A stretch of 64,000 nucleotides of DNA. Source: Woeseiaceae bacterium. GTDB lineage: Bacteria; Pseudomonadota; Gammaproteobacteria; Steroidobacterales; Woeseiaceae. Each line of letters opens with the position of its first letter. Position 1 is the first letter of the stretch. The stretch spans positions 24,621 through 88,620 of the forward strand of contig JASJCQ010000016.1 of the NCBI GenBank assembly GCA_030065915.1, read 5' to 3'. The notes under the pieces are model-generated. The model saw nothing but the letters and a program-made list of their open reading frames with translations, searched no databases and had not been told where the DNA came from. The translations under genes were made by a program, and so were the position numbers. Shown here piece after piece: positions 47,303-58,330 of the stretch.

Positions 47303-48545
47303 TGTAGACAACCCTGTTTGGAACCGGCTTCGTCTTGTCGATGGACGTGTAGTACGGCATCAAAACGAAGTAGGCAAAGTAGACGATTGTGAAGACACGA
47401 GTCAGCGTTACGTAGATGCCTTCCGCTGGCTGCAGGCCGAGCCAGCCCAGCATAACAAAGCTGATGACGAACAAGGTTAATGCGCTCTTGTACATCCAGC
47501 CGCGGTAGCGGATCGATTTGACGCGCGCTTTGTCCAGCCACGGCAGGAACAGCGGTAACAGCACAGCTGCAGCCATTAACGCGGCACCGCCCGCTTTACT
47601 CGGGACGGCACGCAGAATCGCGTAGAACGGCGTGAAGTACCAGACCGGTGCGATGTGCTCCGGCGTTACACGGACGTTCGCCGGTTCAAAGTTCGCATGC
47701 TCGAGGAAATAGCCCCCGGCCTCAGGCGCGAAGAACACCACGGCCGAGAAGATGATCAGGAATATGATGATCGCGACCAGGTCCTTGCTCGTGTGATACG
47801 GGTGGAAGGCTACGCCGTCGAGCGGAACACCGTTAGCATCCTTGTTCTCTTTGATCTCGATGCCGTCGGGGTTGTTGGAACCGACTTCGTGCAGTGCCAC
47901 GATGTGGACAAAGATCAGGCCGACCAGCAATAGCGGCAGCAGGATGACGTGCAGGGCGAAGAAGCGGTTCAGCGTAATGTCGGAAATCGCGTAGTCACCC
48001 TTGATGAACTCGACCAGTGCGTCGCCGACGACCGGCACGGCGCCAAACAGCGAGATGATGACCTGCGCGCCCCAGTATGACATCTGTCCCCACGGCAGCA
48101 GGTAGCCCGCAAAGGCTTCGGCCATCAGGACGAAGAAGATCAGCATGCCGATGACCCAGATGAGCTCGCGCGGTTTCTTGTACGAGCCGTACAACATCGC
48201 CCGGAACATGTGCAGGTACACGACGACGAAGAAGAACGAGGCGCCGGTTGAGTGCATGTAACGAATCAGCCAGCCCCATTCGACGTCGCGCATGATGTAC
48301 TCGACCGACGCGAAGGCTTCTGCAGACGACGGCTTGTAGTTCATCGTCAGGAATATGCCCGTCAGTAGCTGGATGATCAGTACGACGAACGCCAGTACGC
48401 CGAAGACGTACCAGAAATTGAAGTTCTTGGAAGCGTAGTACTCCGTGACGTGGTAACGGAGTGTCTCCATTAACGGGAAGCGATCGTCAATCCATTTGAC
48501 GACACCACCAGTCGACTTTGCGACGTCGGCTTCTGCTCTTGCCAT
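47295..48545 (-). CDS. petB: Cytochrome b of the bc1 complex
   Basis: This is the core quinol-oxidising membrane subunit. The 416 residues contain about eight helices, with haem ligand histidines in the helix around HSTGASFFFVVVYLHMFRA and in HVILLPLLLVGLIFVHIVAL. The Qo-site region has the PEHIAPVWYFTPFYAILRAV segment. Its ATG shares one base with the petA stop (TAATG). Confidence 0.97.
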   Translation of the reverse strand: MARAEADVAKSTGGVVKWIDDRFPLMETLRYHVTEYYASKNFNFWYVFGVLAFVVLIIQLLTGIFLTMNYKPSSAEAFASVEYIMRDVEWGWLIRYMHSTGASFFFVVVYLHMFRAMLYGSYKKPRELIWVIGMLIFFVLMAEAFAGYLLPWGQMSYWGAQVIISLFGAVPVVGDALVEFIKGDYAISDITLNRFFALHVILLPLLLVGLIFVHIVALHEVGSNNPDGIEIKENKDANGVPLDGVAFHPYHTSKDLVAIIIFLIIFSAVVFFAPEAGGYFLEHANFEPANVRVTPEHIAPVWYFTPFYAILRAVPSKAGGAALMAAAVLLPLFLPWLDKARVKSIRYRGWMYKSALTLFVISFVMLGWLGLQPAEGIYVTLTRVFTIVYFAYFVLMPYYTSIDKTKPVPNRVVYNA

Positions 48546-49141
48546 TATGCTACTCCAGTGTCCTGCCCGATCAGCAGCAGATCGTCACGGACAAATCGAT
48601 AAGGGGGAACGCGCAGGTTCGTCGGCGCGGGCACGCCCTTCAGCACGCGGCCGGCAAGATCGAACTTCGAGCCGTGACACGGGCAGAAGAAACCGCCGTA
48701 CCAGTTCTCCGCCGGGCGTACCGGGAAGTCCTCGATCGGCGCGCAGCCTAGATGCGTGCAGGATCCTTCCAGCACCAGGAATTCAGGCCGCACAGAACGC
48801 GTCGGGTTGGCAGCGTACTCGGGCTGCTGCTCAACGACCTCCGAATTCGGATCTTTCAGATTGTCGTCGTTGTTCGCCAGCTCGCTGAGCATCTTCTCTT
48901 CGCGACGAAGAATGAAAATGAGCTTGCCACGCCACAGGACGCGAACGAGCTCGCCCGGCTGTATGTTGCCGAGTGCGACTTCCACGGGCGCACCAAGCGC
49001 CTGGGCGCGCGCACTGGGCTTCAGCGAGGACAGGAACGGAACCGCCACGAAAGCGGCACCTACGGCGCCCGTTATGGCGGTGGCTACGGTCAAAAAGTGA
49101 CGTCTGTTGCTATCTGCCTGATCAGCTACGTCATCGGTCAT
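48545..49141 (-). CDS. petA: Rieske iron-sulfur subunit of the bc1 complex
   Basis: The Rieske protein carries electrons from quinol to cytochrome c1. A twin-arginine signal ([20 protein letters not shown]) also forms the membrane anchor. The 2Fe-2S ligands lie in CTHLGC and CPCHGSKFD. The 198 residues are typical. AGGAG precedes the ATG by about 7 nt. It is first in petABC, with the promoter expected in the 307 bp region upstream. Confidence 0.97.
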   Translation of the reverse strand: MTDDVADQADSNRRHFLTVATAITGAVGAAFVAVPFLSSLKPSARAQALGAPVEVALGNIQPGELVRVLWRGKLIFILRREEKMLSELANNDDNLKDPNSEVVEQQPEYAANPTRSVRPEFLVLEGSCTHLGCAPIEDFPVRPAENWYGGFFCPCHGSKFDLAGRVLKGVPAPTNLRVPPYRFVRDDLLLIGQDTGVA

Positions 49142-49448
49142 CGGACACTCCTAAATCCCCGGATATCAATCTGCCTACCCGGATGTGTTTTCAGATTACG
49201 GTTTTGCAAGAATTCAGTGCGTAGAGGGAGTCTTCGACCCGGCAGGTGGGTGTCGGTACCTGCTGCATGCAATTCAGTCCCTTCGCTCTTTAGCGCTGGT
49301 CAAGCCAGCTTTGGTTGTCGGTTGCAGCAACCTCGGAATACCGTCAGGATGGTAGGTGAGCCGGTTGCTGAACGCGCGCATTATACACGGGCAGGTTGAG
49401 CATTGGCTACACTCGCATCAGTATTCATATCCGACAAAAGACTTCATT
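49142..49448. other. Divergent region between petA and degS
   Basis: These 307 bp hold no convincing gene. Two small palindromes occur: GCTGG-TCAAG-CCAGC (49295-49309) and GGTTGC-A-GCAACC (49320-49332). TATACA near 49384 could be a -10 for degS. The frame of degS is open upstream to a GTG at 49356, but that part reads like untranslated sequence. Confidence 0.45.
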
Positions 49449-50528
49449 GTGCCTGGCCTCAGATCCGCGCTCCTGTTCGTTTTGCAGTCCGTCGTCGTCG
49501 GCCTCGCCGTGGCCTTCGTCGTGTTGCTGGTACGCCCTGATCTGCTGTCGTTTGTCGACCGAACGGGTGGGGGCCAGCGAGCCAGCTATGCCGATGCCGT
49601 TGAGAAAAGCGCCGCCGCGGTCGCCAACGTCTACACGGAGCGCCTCGTCGAAGACGTGGCTATCGAAGGCGACCGCCCCCGGTTCCGGGTCAATACAAGC
49701 TTCGCATCCGCCGTTGTCATTGACCCGGAAGGCTACCTGGTCACCAATTACCACGTCGTTGCCGAGGCGGCGGGCTTGAGGGTTCAGCTCAGCGACGGCC
49801 GGATCGCCGAGCCCGAGATCGTCGGTGTGGATGCCGAGACGGACCTGGCGCTGCTGCGTGTGGACGTGGGCCGCCTGCCATCGATCGCGATGGGCAGCTC
49901 GGCCGGCCTTCGGATCGGCGATGTCGTGCTCGCCATCGGCAACCCGTACGGCCTGACGAAGTCCGTGACACAGGGCATCGTCAGCGCGACCGGACGCGGG
50001 CTCCTGAACCTGACGACGTTCGAGAATTTCATCCAGACGGATGCCGCCATCAATACCGGCAACTCCGGTGGCGCGTTGATCAACGTCAATGGTGAGCTGG
50101 TCGGCATCAATACGGCGGTGCTGGCACAGGATGTGGGCACCGAGGGAATCGGGTTTGCGATCCCCGTCGACCTGGTTCGCGGTGTCGTCGACGAGATCAA
50201 GAAGAACGGCCGGGTGGTTCGCGGCTGGCTGGGGCTCGAGCCGGACGACCTGTCGCGAGCCGAGCGCAACCTGCTGGGCCTCGAGAGCAACCGTGGGATC
50301 CTGCTCTACGAAGTGTATGAGGACGGACCTGCGGCGCGCGCAAACCTGATGCCGGGCGACGTGATTCTCGAGATCAACGGCGAGCCGATCCAGTCTCAGC
50401 GGCAGGCGCTGCTGATCGTTGCGGGCACGCAACCGGGCGAAACGGTGGAACTGCGTGTCTGGCGTAATGGCAATGAATACCAGACCAGTGTCGTCGCGGG
50501 CGAACGGCCGGACAACCTGCGTCGATAA
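49449..50528 (+). CDS. degS: Membrane-anchored periplasmic serine protease DegS/AlgW
   Basis: This trypsin-like protease starts the sigma-E/AlgU envelope stress cascade by cutting the anti-sigma factor. The GTG at 49449 gives 359 residues close to E. coli DegS (355); a GTG at 49356 would add 31. A membrane helix (about 8-28) is followed by the protease domain with His in VTNYHVV, Asp in ETDLALLRV and Ser in TGNSGGALIN, and one PDZ domain (GILLYEVYEDGPAARANLMP). A single PDZ excludes DegP. It is followed by a multi-hairpin element and convergent murA. Confidence 0.93.
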   Translation: MPGLRSALLFVLQSVVVGLAVAFVVLLVRPDLLSFVDRTGGGQRASYADAVEKSAAAVANVYTERLVEDVAIEGDRPRFRVNTSFASAVVIDPEGYLVTNYHVVAEAAGLRVQLSDGRIAEPEIVGVDAETDLALLRVDVGRLPSIAMGSSAGLRIGDVVLAIGNPYGLTKSVTQGIVSATGRGLLNLTTFENFIQTDAAINTGNSGGALINVNGELVGINTAVLAQDVGTEGIGFAIPVDLVRGVVDEIKKNGRVVRGWLGLEPDDLSRAERNLLGLESNRGILLYEVYEDGPAARANLMPGDVILEINGEPIQSQRQALLIVAGTQPGETVELRVWRNGNEYQTSVVAGERPDNLRR

Positions 50529-50540
50529 GCATCCAGCCTG

Positions 50541-50702
50541 GCCCGACAATCTCACCGATTCGTGGGTGAGATCGGTCAGACCGTTGTCTGCACAAGGGGT
50601 TTTCCGATTGAGCGGAATGCCAGGGTGTGTTTCCGAGAGCGGAAAAGGCCTTGTGCAGACAACCGGCCAGCGAGTGCCCGCGCAATCGGTGAGATAGTCG
50701 GG

Positions 50703-50703
<1 letters not shown>
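50541..50703. repeat. 163 bp MITE-like palindromic element with 20 bp terminal inverted repeats
   Basis: Left end GCCCGACAATCTCACCGATT (50541-50560) and right end AATCGGTGAGATAGTCGGGC (50684-50703) are inverted repeats matching at 19 of 20 positions. Inside is a second inverted pair TTGTCTGCACAAGG (50584-50597) and CCTTGTGCAGACAA (50649-50662), then TTTTCCG/CGGAAAA (50600-50606 and 50640-50646) and small hairpins TTCCG-N6-CGGAA and TTCCG-N4-CGGAA. No ORF or clear target duplication is seen. The right end contains the last base pairs of the murA stop codon. One end recurs at 63399-63429. Confidence 0.8.
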
Positions 50704-51965
<1,262 letters not shown>

Positions 51966-52202
51966 TCAGCCCGCGCTGTTCTCGGCCGGGGTTACGGCCT
52001 TGATCGACAGTGCATGGATCTCGCCCCCCATCAGGGTGCCGAGCGTCTTGTAGACCATCTGGTGTCGCGCCAGCGGCCGCTTGCCCTCAAAATCCGGGCA
52101 GATCACCAGCGCCTCGAAGTGCGTGTTGTCGTCGCTTGCCACCCGGGCTTGTGCGCCGGGCAGGCCCTCCTCGATCAGTTTCGCGATATTTTCTGGCGTC
52201 AT
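51966..52202 (-). CDS. ibaG: BolA-family protein IbaG
   Basis: IbaG (YrbA) is a small BolA-like protein that partners with glutaredoxin in iron-sulfur handling and responds to acid. The 78 residues contain the class II KH-like fold, with the FEALVICPDFEGKRPLARHQ and MVYKTLGTLMGGEIHALSIK segments; the H in RHQMVY is the likely cluster ligand. Its position directly before murA is the usual one. Confidence 0.92.
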   Translation of the reverse strand: MTPENIAKLIEEGLPGAQARVASDDNTHFEALVICPDFEGKRPLARHQMVYKTLGTLMGGEIHALSIKAVTPAENSAG

Positions 52203-52352
52203 TCCTAATGATTCCGTGTACCGAAGGGCGCGGAGTTTACCTGTAAAATACGGGGCTGCCCAAGGGCATCATCGTGTATGATACGCGGCCGGTAGGCACG
52301 CAGTCCCCAGAAAACTCTTGAATTTCCCTCTACATAGCCCGTTCCGGCGCGC

Positions 52353-53318
52353 ATGCTGATCAGTCTCCTGGAAGTCGTAGGCGGCCTGATCCTGCTGATC
52401 TGGGGAGCCGACCGGTTTGTGCACGGCGCGGCCGCTGCCGCCCGCAATTTCGGCGTGTCGCCACTGCTTATCGGCCTGACGATTGTCGCGTTCGCGACCT
52501 CCGCGCCGGAGATCCTCGTGTCGGCCGTCGCGGCAGGACGCGGCGAAGGCGAGCTCGCGATCGGCAATGCCATCGGCTCCAACATCTGCAACATCGGCCT
52601 GGTTTTGGGCTTCGTTGCAGTCATTCGACCCATCGAACTGAAGTCCGCCACGCTACGGCGCGAAATGCCGGCGCTGTTGGCAGTGACACTGCTGACAATC
52701 TCTCTTTTTCTTGATTCCTATCTGTCACGGGTCGACGGTCTCGTACTGCTGACCGGTCTCGTGATCGTCATCATCTGGCTGGCGAAGCTCGGCATGGCCT
52801 CGGCCGCGAATGACCCAATGAAGGGTGACTTCGAGGCCGAGATACCGGAAGACGTGAATATGAAGATGGCCGTCTTCTGGTTTGTTGTCGGTCTCGGAGC
52901 GCTGCTGTTCGGCGCCGAGTTGCTGGTCGATGGGGCGATTCGGGTAGCTATCATGCTCGGCGTCAGCCAGGTCGTCATTGGAATCACGCTCGTCGCACTG
53001 GGTACGAGCCTGCCCGAGCTCGCCGTGTCGGTCGTCAGCGCACTGAAGAAGGAATACGGGCTCGCAATCGGCAACATCGTCGGATCCAACATATTCAACT
53101 TGCTGGCCGTCATCGGCGTTGCGGCGGCGATCGACCCCCATGCGCCACCGCCATCGGTCCTGTCGTTGCATATCTTCGTGATGGTCGCATTCACGCTGGT
53201 CCTGTACGCAATGACCTATGACTACGAGGACAAGACAGAGCTGTCGCGAGTCGAAGGCGGCGCCCTCTTCTCTTTCTATCTCGGCTACTTTGGCTACGTA
53301 CTGGTACAGAACGTATAA
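52353..53318 (+). CDS. yrbG: CaCA-family calcium/sodium antiporter (YrbG-like)
   Basis: This inner-membrane cation exchanger of the Ca2+:cation antiporter family has about ten helices in 321 residues. The two internal alpha repeats are clear: GLTIVAFATSAPEILVSAVA with AIGNAIGSNICNIG, and GITLVALGTSLPELAVSVVS with AIGNIVGSNIFNLL. The acidic residues in both repeats that bind the ion are conserved. It precedes kdsD by 26 bp, as in E. coli, but the mla genes normally on its other side are absent. Confidence 0.93.
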   Translation: MLISLLEVVGGLILLIWGADRFVHGAAAAARNFGVSPLLIGLTIVAFATSAPEILVSAVAAGRGEGELAIGNAIGSNICNIGLVLGFVAVIRPIELKSATLRREMPALLAVTLLTISLFLDSYLSRVDGLVLLTGLVIVIIWLAKLGMASAANDPMKGDFEAEIPEDVNMKMAVFWFVVGLGALLFGAELLVDGAIRVAIMLGVSQVVIGITLVALGTSLPELAVSVVSALKKEYGLAIGNIVGSNIFNLLAVIGVAAAIDPHAPPPSVLSLHIFVMVAFTLVLYAMTYDYEDKTELSRVEGGALFSFYLGYFGYVLVQNV

Positions 53319-53344
53319 TTGCCTGATGCCTAAGCCCGTGAGTA

Positions 53345-54334
53345 GTGCCAGTGCAGGATAAGCTCTCCGACGAACAACTCGTTCATCTTGCCAGGAGAGT
53401 CCTCGACATCGAGGCACGCGCCGTCGAGCAGCTCGGCGAACGCCTGGACGAGAGTTTCATTGCAGCCTGCAGACTGTGCGCCGGCATCACCGGTCGCGTC
53501 GTCGTAACCGGCATGGGCAAGTCCGGCCATATCGCGAGGAAGATCGCTGCAACCCTGGCCAGCACCGGCACGCCCTCATTCTTCATGCACCCCGCGGAAG
53601 CCAGCCATGGCGACCTCGGCATGATCACGCAGCAGGACCTCTTGCTCGCAATCTCCTACTCGGGTGAAACCGATGAGGTGGCGACGATTCTGCCGTTGGT
53701 CAAGCGCATGGGCGCGCCGCTGGTCAGCATCACGGGTAATCCCAGGTCGACGCTGGCAAAAGCAGCGGACGCCCACCTGAATGTCGCCGTGGACGAGGAG
53801 GCCTGCCCCCTGAATCTTGCACCGACAGCCAGTACGACGGCCACGCTCGCCATGGGCGATGCGCTCGCCGTGGCGCTGCTCGAGAACCGCGGATTCACGG
53901 CGGAAGACTTTGCACGCTCGCACCCGAGCGGCAGCCTGGGCAAACGCCTGCTGCTGCGAGTGTCTGACGTCATGCACAAGGGTGACGACGTGCCCTCGGT
54001 GTCGCCTGACGTACCGCTGCGTGACGGACTGGTCGAAATGTCACGAAAGGGCCTCGGCATGACGGCGGTCGTCGATGGGTCGCGCAACGTACTCGGCATA
54101 TTCACTGACGGTGACTTGCGTCGTACGCTGGATGATGGCATCGATGTGCACCAAACCAGCATGTCCGAAGTCATGCACGCGGGCTGCGTCACGATCCCGG
54201 AGGATATTCTCGCCGCGGAAGCTGTCCATAAACTGGAAGAGCACAAGATTACGTCGCTGCTGGTGACCGACAGCAACGGCAAGCTGAGTGGAGCGTTGAA
54301 TATTCATGATTTGTTTCGAGCGGGGATAATGTGA
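53345..54334 (+). CDS. kdsD: Arabinose-5-phosphate isomerase KdsD
   Basis: KdsD converts ribulose-5-phosphate to arabinose-5-phosphate for Kdo synthesis. The SIS domain (about 35-185) contains VVVTGMGKSGHIARKIAATL, HGDLGMIT and AISYSGETDEVATILP. Two CBS domains follow (from residue 205), with TDGDLRRTLDDG. The 329 residues match E. coli KdsD (328). The start is GTG at 53345; a GTG two codons later is an option. It overlaps kdsC by 4 bp. Confidence 0.96.
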   Translation: MPVQDKLSDEQLVHLARRVLDIEARAVEQLGERLDESFIAACRLCAGITGRVVVTGMGKSGHIARKIAATLASTGTPSFFMHPAEASHGDLGMITQQDLLLAISYSGETDEVATILPLVKRMGAPLVSITGNPRSTLAKAADAHLNVAVDEEACPLNLAPTASTTATLAMGDALAVALLENRGFTAEDFARSHPSGSLGKRLLLRVSDVMHKGDDVPSVSPDVPLRDGLVEMSRKGLGMTAVVDGSRNVLGIFTDGDLRRTLDDGIDVHQTSMSEVMHAGCVTIPEDILAAEAVHKLEEHKITSLLVTDSNGKLSGALNIHDLFRAGIM

Positions 54335-54810
54335 GCGACTTCGCGAACATTCGACTCGTGGCATTTGATATCGATGGCGTGTTTACCGACGGCCGCTTCT
54401 ACCTGTCTGACGACGGCGTCGAGACCAAGGCGTTTTCGACACAGGACGGATACGGTATCCGGCGTGCGCTGGACTCCGGGCTGGAAATCGCGGTCATCAG
54501 CGGGCGAGCGTCGAAAGCCGTGTCCAGACGAATGCGGGAACTTGGTGTGCAGCACGTTTTTCTCGCCTGCAAGGACAAGGTTGCTGCGCTTGAGGACCTG
54601 GCCAGGTCCCTGGGGATCTCTACAGACGACTGTGCCTTTGTCGGCGACGATGTGCCTGACCTTTCATTGCTCGAGGTCGTTGGCTTGCCGATCGCAGTCG
54701 CCAACGCCGTCACGGAAGTCAAGGAAGCCTGCACCGTGACGACATCGGCACGTGGCGGCCACGGCGCCGTGCGCGAAGTGTGTGACCTTATCGTGGCCGC
54801 GAAACAGTAG
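54331..54810 (+). CDS. kdsC: 3-deoxy-D-manno-octulosonate-8-phosphate phosphatase KdsC
   Basis: KdsC removes phosphate from Kdo-8-P. It is a C0-type HAD phosphatase of 159 residues with the nucleophile motif AFDIDGVFTDG, the threonine/serine step VISGRASKA, lysine in KDKVAAL and the metal aspartates in VGDDVPDLSLL. The start is GTG, overlapping the kdsD stop (GTGA). Confidence 0.96.
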   Translation: MSDFANIRLVAFDIDGVFTDGRFYLSDDGVETKAFSTQDGYGIRRALDSGLEIAVISGRASKAVSRRMRELGVQHVFLACKDKVAALEDLARSLGISTDDCAFVGDDVPDLSLLEVVGLPIAVANAVTEVKEACTVTTSARGGHGAVREVCDLIVAAKQ

Positions 54811-54814
54811 GGCC

Positions 54815-55372
54815 ATGCAGACCAGGAACCTCATCATCCTCGCGGTGCTTGCTATCGCAGCTTTCGGCAGCTGGCACCTGGCAAGGACGAACAACGTGGA
54901 CGAAGAACTCGAAGTCAGCAGGGAACCGATCAGTCGCGGCTACTATATTAAATCGGCGAGGATCTTCGGCACCGATCCAGCCGGCAATCTCGTCTACGAG
55001 ATTATCGCCGATCGGGCGGTTCAGCTGGAGGACGAGACGGTTGCGTTTTCCGATGTAAATATTCGGTACGCGCCCGACAGCCAGGTGCCCTGGACCGTCG
55101 ACGCCGATGAGGCGTTGATCGACCCACGCAAGCCCGGGATCCAGCTCTCCGGGCACGTCCGTGCGATCAGCAGCGAAGGCTTCCAGGGCAGCGATACGGA
55201 AATCCGCACCGAGTACATGGAACTCGACCCGGAGTCCTACATTGCACGCACCGATCAACGGGTTCAGATCCGGATCGGCGCAAGGAGTCTGACAGCGACC
55301 GGCATGCTAGCATCGCTGCAGGAAAATCAACTGGAATTGAAATCCAACATCAGCGGCAAGTTCCTGCCGTAA
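54815..55372 (+). CDS. lptC: LPS export protein LptC
   Basis: LptC is a bitopic inner-membrane protein that receives LPS from LptBFG and passes it to LptA. The ATG at 54815 gives 185 residues with a membrane helix at about 5-20 (LIILAVLAIAAFGSWHLAR) and a beta-jellyroll domain with GYYIKSARIFGTDPAGNLVY and GIQLSGHVRAIS. It starts 4 nt after the kdsC stop. An upstream in-frame start would lie inside kdsC. Confidence 0.92.
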   Translation: MQTRNLIILAVLAIAAFGSWHLARTNNVDEELEVSREPISRGYYIKSARIFGTDPAGNLVYEIIADRAVQLEDETVAFSDVNIRYAPDSQVPWTVDADEALIDPRKPGIQLSGHVRAISSEGFQGSDTEIRTEYMELDPESYIARTDQRVQIRIGARSLTATGMLASLQENQLELKSNISGKFLP

Positions 55373-55376
55373 GCCC

Positions 55377-56015
55377 ATGACCCGATCATTCGTACTTGCC
55401 CTGCTGTTTCTGCCGATGTGTGCTCTGGCCCAACTGGGCGATTCCAGGTTGCCGATTACCCTCGATGCCGAATACGGCGATGTCGACGGCAAGAGTTCCA
55501 TGGTGACCCTGAAGAGCCTCAGGCTCAGCCAGGGAGCATTGGGAATCGAGGCAGACGAAGGCAAGGCCAGCGAGCTGAACTTCAATGACAGTGTCTGGCA
55601 GCTTGCCGGCAATGTCGTCATCACGGTCGAGAACGGTCGCATCGAGTGCGAGACGGCCGATCTCGAGTTCTCGGACAACGAACTGAGGATCGCCAACATC
55701 ACCGGAGCGCCGGCAACGTTCGAAATGACCCGAAGTGGCGTCGAAGAAACAACGTACGCCGAGGCGGGACTGCTGCGGTACGACCTTATGGCCGGTGTTA
55801 TCGAGTTTTCCGAGAACGCCGTGATTACCGAGGGCGGCAACCAGATCGCGTCCGACTACCTCGTGTACAACATTCGCGAGCAGCGCATCAAGGCGCAGGG
55901 ATCGAGCGAAGGGGACGGCAAGGTCAAAATCACCTTCACGCCCAGCGAGCTGCCTGAAACGGACGCCACGGAAGGGCCGGTCGAAGAAACTGACGATGGA
56001 GATGCTCCGGAATGA
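55377..56015 (+). CDS. lptA: LPS periplasmic bridge protein LptA
   Basis: LptA polymerises into the periplasmic bridge carrying LPS to LptDE. A signal peptide ([19 protein letters not shown]) is followed by the OstA/LptA beta-jellyroll with [40 protein letters not shown] and [20 protein letters not shown]. The acidic C-terminal tail (about 20 residues) is longer than in E. coli LptA. It overlaps lptB by 4 bp. Confidence 0.94.
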   Translation: MTRSFVLALLFLPMCALAQLGDSRLPITLDAEYGDVDGKSSMVTLKSLRLSQGALGIEADEGKASELNFNDSVWQLAGNVVITVENGRIECETADLEFSDNELRIANITGAPATFEMTRSGVEETTYAEAGLLRYDLMAGVIEFSENAVITEGGNQIASDYLVYNIREQRIKAQGSSEGDGKVKITFTPSELPETDATEGPVEETDDGDAPE

Positions 56016-56737
56016 GCATCCTCAGCGCGCAGGATATTTCCAAGAGCTACAAGCTGCGCAAGGTCGTCAAGGGTCTCTCCGTCGAAATCAAGAGTGGCGA
56101 GGTCGTCGGCCTGCTCGGCCCGAACGGCGCCGGCAAGACAACCGCCTTCTACATGATCGTCGGACTCGTCGCAGCGGATACCGGCAGCATACTGCTGGAC
56201 GGCAAGGACCTCACTGCCCTGCCCATGCACAAACGGGCCAAGCTCGGCGTGGGTTACCTGCCGCAGGAAGCATCGATCTTCAGAAAACTGAGTGTCGAGG
56301 ACAACATCCTCGCCATTCTCGAGAACCGGGACGATCTCGATCGGGCAGGACGAGAGGAAGAACTCGAGAAGCTGCTCGATGAACTGCACGTGAGCCACGT
56401 TCGTACGAGCCTCGGAATCAGTTTGTCCGGTGGCGAAAGACGCCGGGTCGAAATCGCACGAGCGCTGGCTGCCGATCCCCTGTTCGTTCTGCTTGACGAG
56501 CCCTTCGCTGGCGTAGACCCGATATCTGTTCTCGACATCCAGCGGATTATCCGGCACCTGTGCGAACGGGATATCGGCGTGCTGATAACTGACCATAACG
56601 TCCGGGAAACGCTCGGAATCTGCGGCCGAGCCTATATACTTAGCGATGGCAGCCTGATCGCATCAGGACCACCCTCGGAAATACTCGAGAATCAGCACGT
56701 TCGAGAAGTGTATCTCGGACAGGAGTTTAAACTCTGA
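56012..56737 (+). CDS. lptB: LPS export ABC transporter ATPase LptB
   Basis: LptB powers LPS extraction by LptFG. The 241 residues (identical length to E. coli LptB) contain Walker [10 protein letters not shown]-loop YLPQEASIF, the signature [15 protein letters not shown], Walker [13 protein letters not shown] and switch His in [10 protein letters not shown]. lptF and lptG are not in this window. rpoN follows after 69 bp. Confidence 0.97.
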   Translation: MSILSAQDISKSYKLRKVVKGLSVEIKSGEVVGLLGPNGAGKTTAFYMIVGLVAADTGSILLDGKDLTALPMHKRAKLGVGYLPQEASIFRKLSVEDNILAILENRDDLDRAGREEELEKLLDELHVSHVRTSLGISLSGGERRRVEIARALAADPLFVLLDEPFAGVDPISVLDIQRIIRHLCERDIGVLITDHNVRETLGICGRAYILSDGSLIASGPPSEILENQHVREVYLGQEFKL

Positions 56738-56806
56738 GGCAAAGTCAGCTTGAATGACGAGGCAGTTACACAGGACGTCTACATTGCGCGAGGGAATTGA
56801 GCCGAC

Positions 56807-58201
56807 ATGCTGAAACCGACACTTCAGCTCAAGCTTGGCCAGACGCTGACAATGACGCCACAGCTTCAGCAGGCGATCCGTCTGCTGCAGTTGCCCGTGC
56901 TCGACCTTAATGCGCAGATCCAGGAGGCCCTGGAAGAAAACATCATGCTGGAGATGGAAGATCTCCCCGATGTACCCCAGACCAATGCCGAGTCAACGGC
57001 GGAAGTCGAGACGATCAAGGCCGAGGAGCAATGGCAAAGCCAGACGACAGAACGCGGACAAGACAGCGGCTGGAATGGTGAGGGCCGCCCGATCAGTGAG
57101 TTTGCCGACGAGTCTGGACAGACGCTGACCGACCACCTGCTCTGGCAACTTGAAATGGAAGACTTCGGTGAACGCGAGGCCGTCATCGGCGAAGCGATCA
57201 TCGATGCGATAAACGAAGACGGTTACGTAACGTCCGACCTCGACGACATAGCAGCCGTCGTGTCGACAGAGTTCGAGGTCAGTTCCGACGAAATTCTGCA
57301 GGCGCTGGCCAAGATCCAGAAGCTGGACCCGGTCGGCGTCGGCGCAAGGAGCATTCCGGAGTGCATCGTCCTGCAACTCGAGCAGCTGGATCCCAAGACC
57401 CCGGGACGTGAACTGGCGATCCGAATAGCGACGGAGCACCTCGACAAGGTCGCGTCGCGGGAATTCAGTGAGTTGCGACGCAACCTGCGGGTCAACGACG
57501 ATGATCTTCACGAGGCAGTGTCACTGGTCAAGGGCTGCAACCCGAAACCGGGACAGGCCGTCAGCTCAACGGCTGCGGAGTACGTCATTCCCGACGTGTT
57601 CGTCCGCAAGGTCGATAATCGCTGGCAGGTCGAGATCAGCCCGACCGGCGTACCCCGTCTATCAGTCAACCAACAGTACGCGAAGCTGCTTCGTGGCAGC
57701 AGCGACCATGCTGTCTTGCGTTCGCAACTGCAGGAAGCCCGCTGGCTGATTCGCAGCCTCGAGATTCGCAATGACACGCTTTTAAAAGTAGCGACCAGCA
57801 TCGTCGCCAGGCAAACGGAGTTCCTCGAGCACGGCGACGAAGCGATGAAGCCGATGGTACTTCGAGACATCGCCGAGGAAATCGGCATGCACGAATCGAC
57901 GATTTCGCGTGTCACGACCAGCAAATACATGCACACCCCGCGCGGGGTATTCGAGTTCAAATACTTCTTCTCAAGCCACCTCTCCACATCGGGTGGCGAC
58001 GAGCAGTCGTCGACTTCGGTACGCGCGAAAATCCGCCGCTACGTCGCACAGGAAAACCCGCAGAAGCCGCTCAGCGACAGCAAGATTGCTGAACTACTGA
58101 AGGATGAAGGGATCAAAGTTGCGAGACGAACCGTGGCGAAGTACCGTGAGGCTATGAATATTGCCTCGTCCAGCGAACGCAGGCAGAGACCGGTGAAGTG
58201 A
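56807..58201 (+). CDS. rpoN: RNA polymerase sigma-54 factor
   Basis: Sigma-54 directs polymerase to -24/-12 promoters that need AAA+ activators such as PilR. The glutamine-rich activator-interacting region LKLGQTLTMTPQLQQAIRLL starts the protein. The core-binding domain occupies the middle, and the RpoN box ARRTVAKYRE is near the C terminus. The 464 residues are typical. A perfect sigma-54 promoter occurs in the same window before the first pilin gene. Confidence 0.97.
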   Translation: MLKPTLQLKLGQTLTMTPQLQQAIRLLQLPVLDLNAQIQEALEENIMLEMEDLPDVPQTNAESTAEVETIKAEEQWQSQTTERGQDSGWNGEGRPISEFADESGQTLTDHLLWQLEMEDFGEREAVIGEAIIDAINEDGYVTSDLDDIAAVVSTEFEVSSDEILQALAKIQKLDPVGVGARSIPECIVLQLEQLDPKTPGRELAIRIATEHLDKVASREFSELRRNLRVNDDDLHEAVSLVKGCNPKPGQAVSSTAAEYVIPDVFVRKVDNRWQVEISPTGVPRLSVNQQYAKLLRGSSDHAVLRSQLQEARWLIRSLEIRNDTLLKVATSIVARQTEFLEHGDEAMKPMVLRDIAEEIGMHESTISRVTTSKYMHTPRGVFEFKYFFSSHLSTSGGDEQSSTSVRAKIRRYVAQENPQKPLSDSKIAELLKDEGIKVARRTVAKYREAMNIASSSERRQRPVK

Positions 58202-58330
58202 CAGGGATGAGAGACCCACGCATAACATCGGACAGGGCGGTCTTGAGAGGGACCGGACAAAGGGGTAAAGCGAGACTGCGGATCGGGGGCCCAGTCAGCG
58301 CGAGAACTCCGGAAACTTGGAGATAATAAT

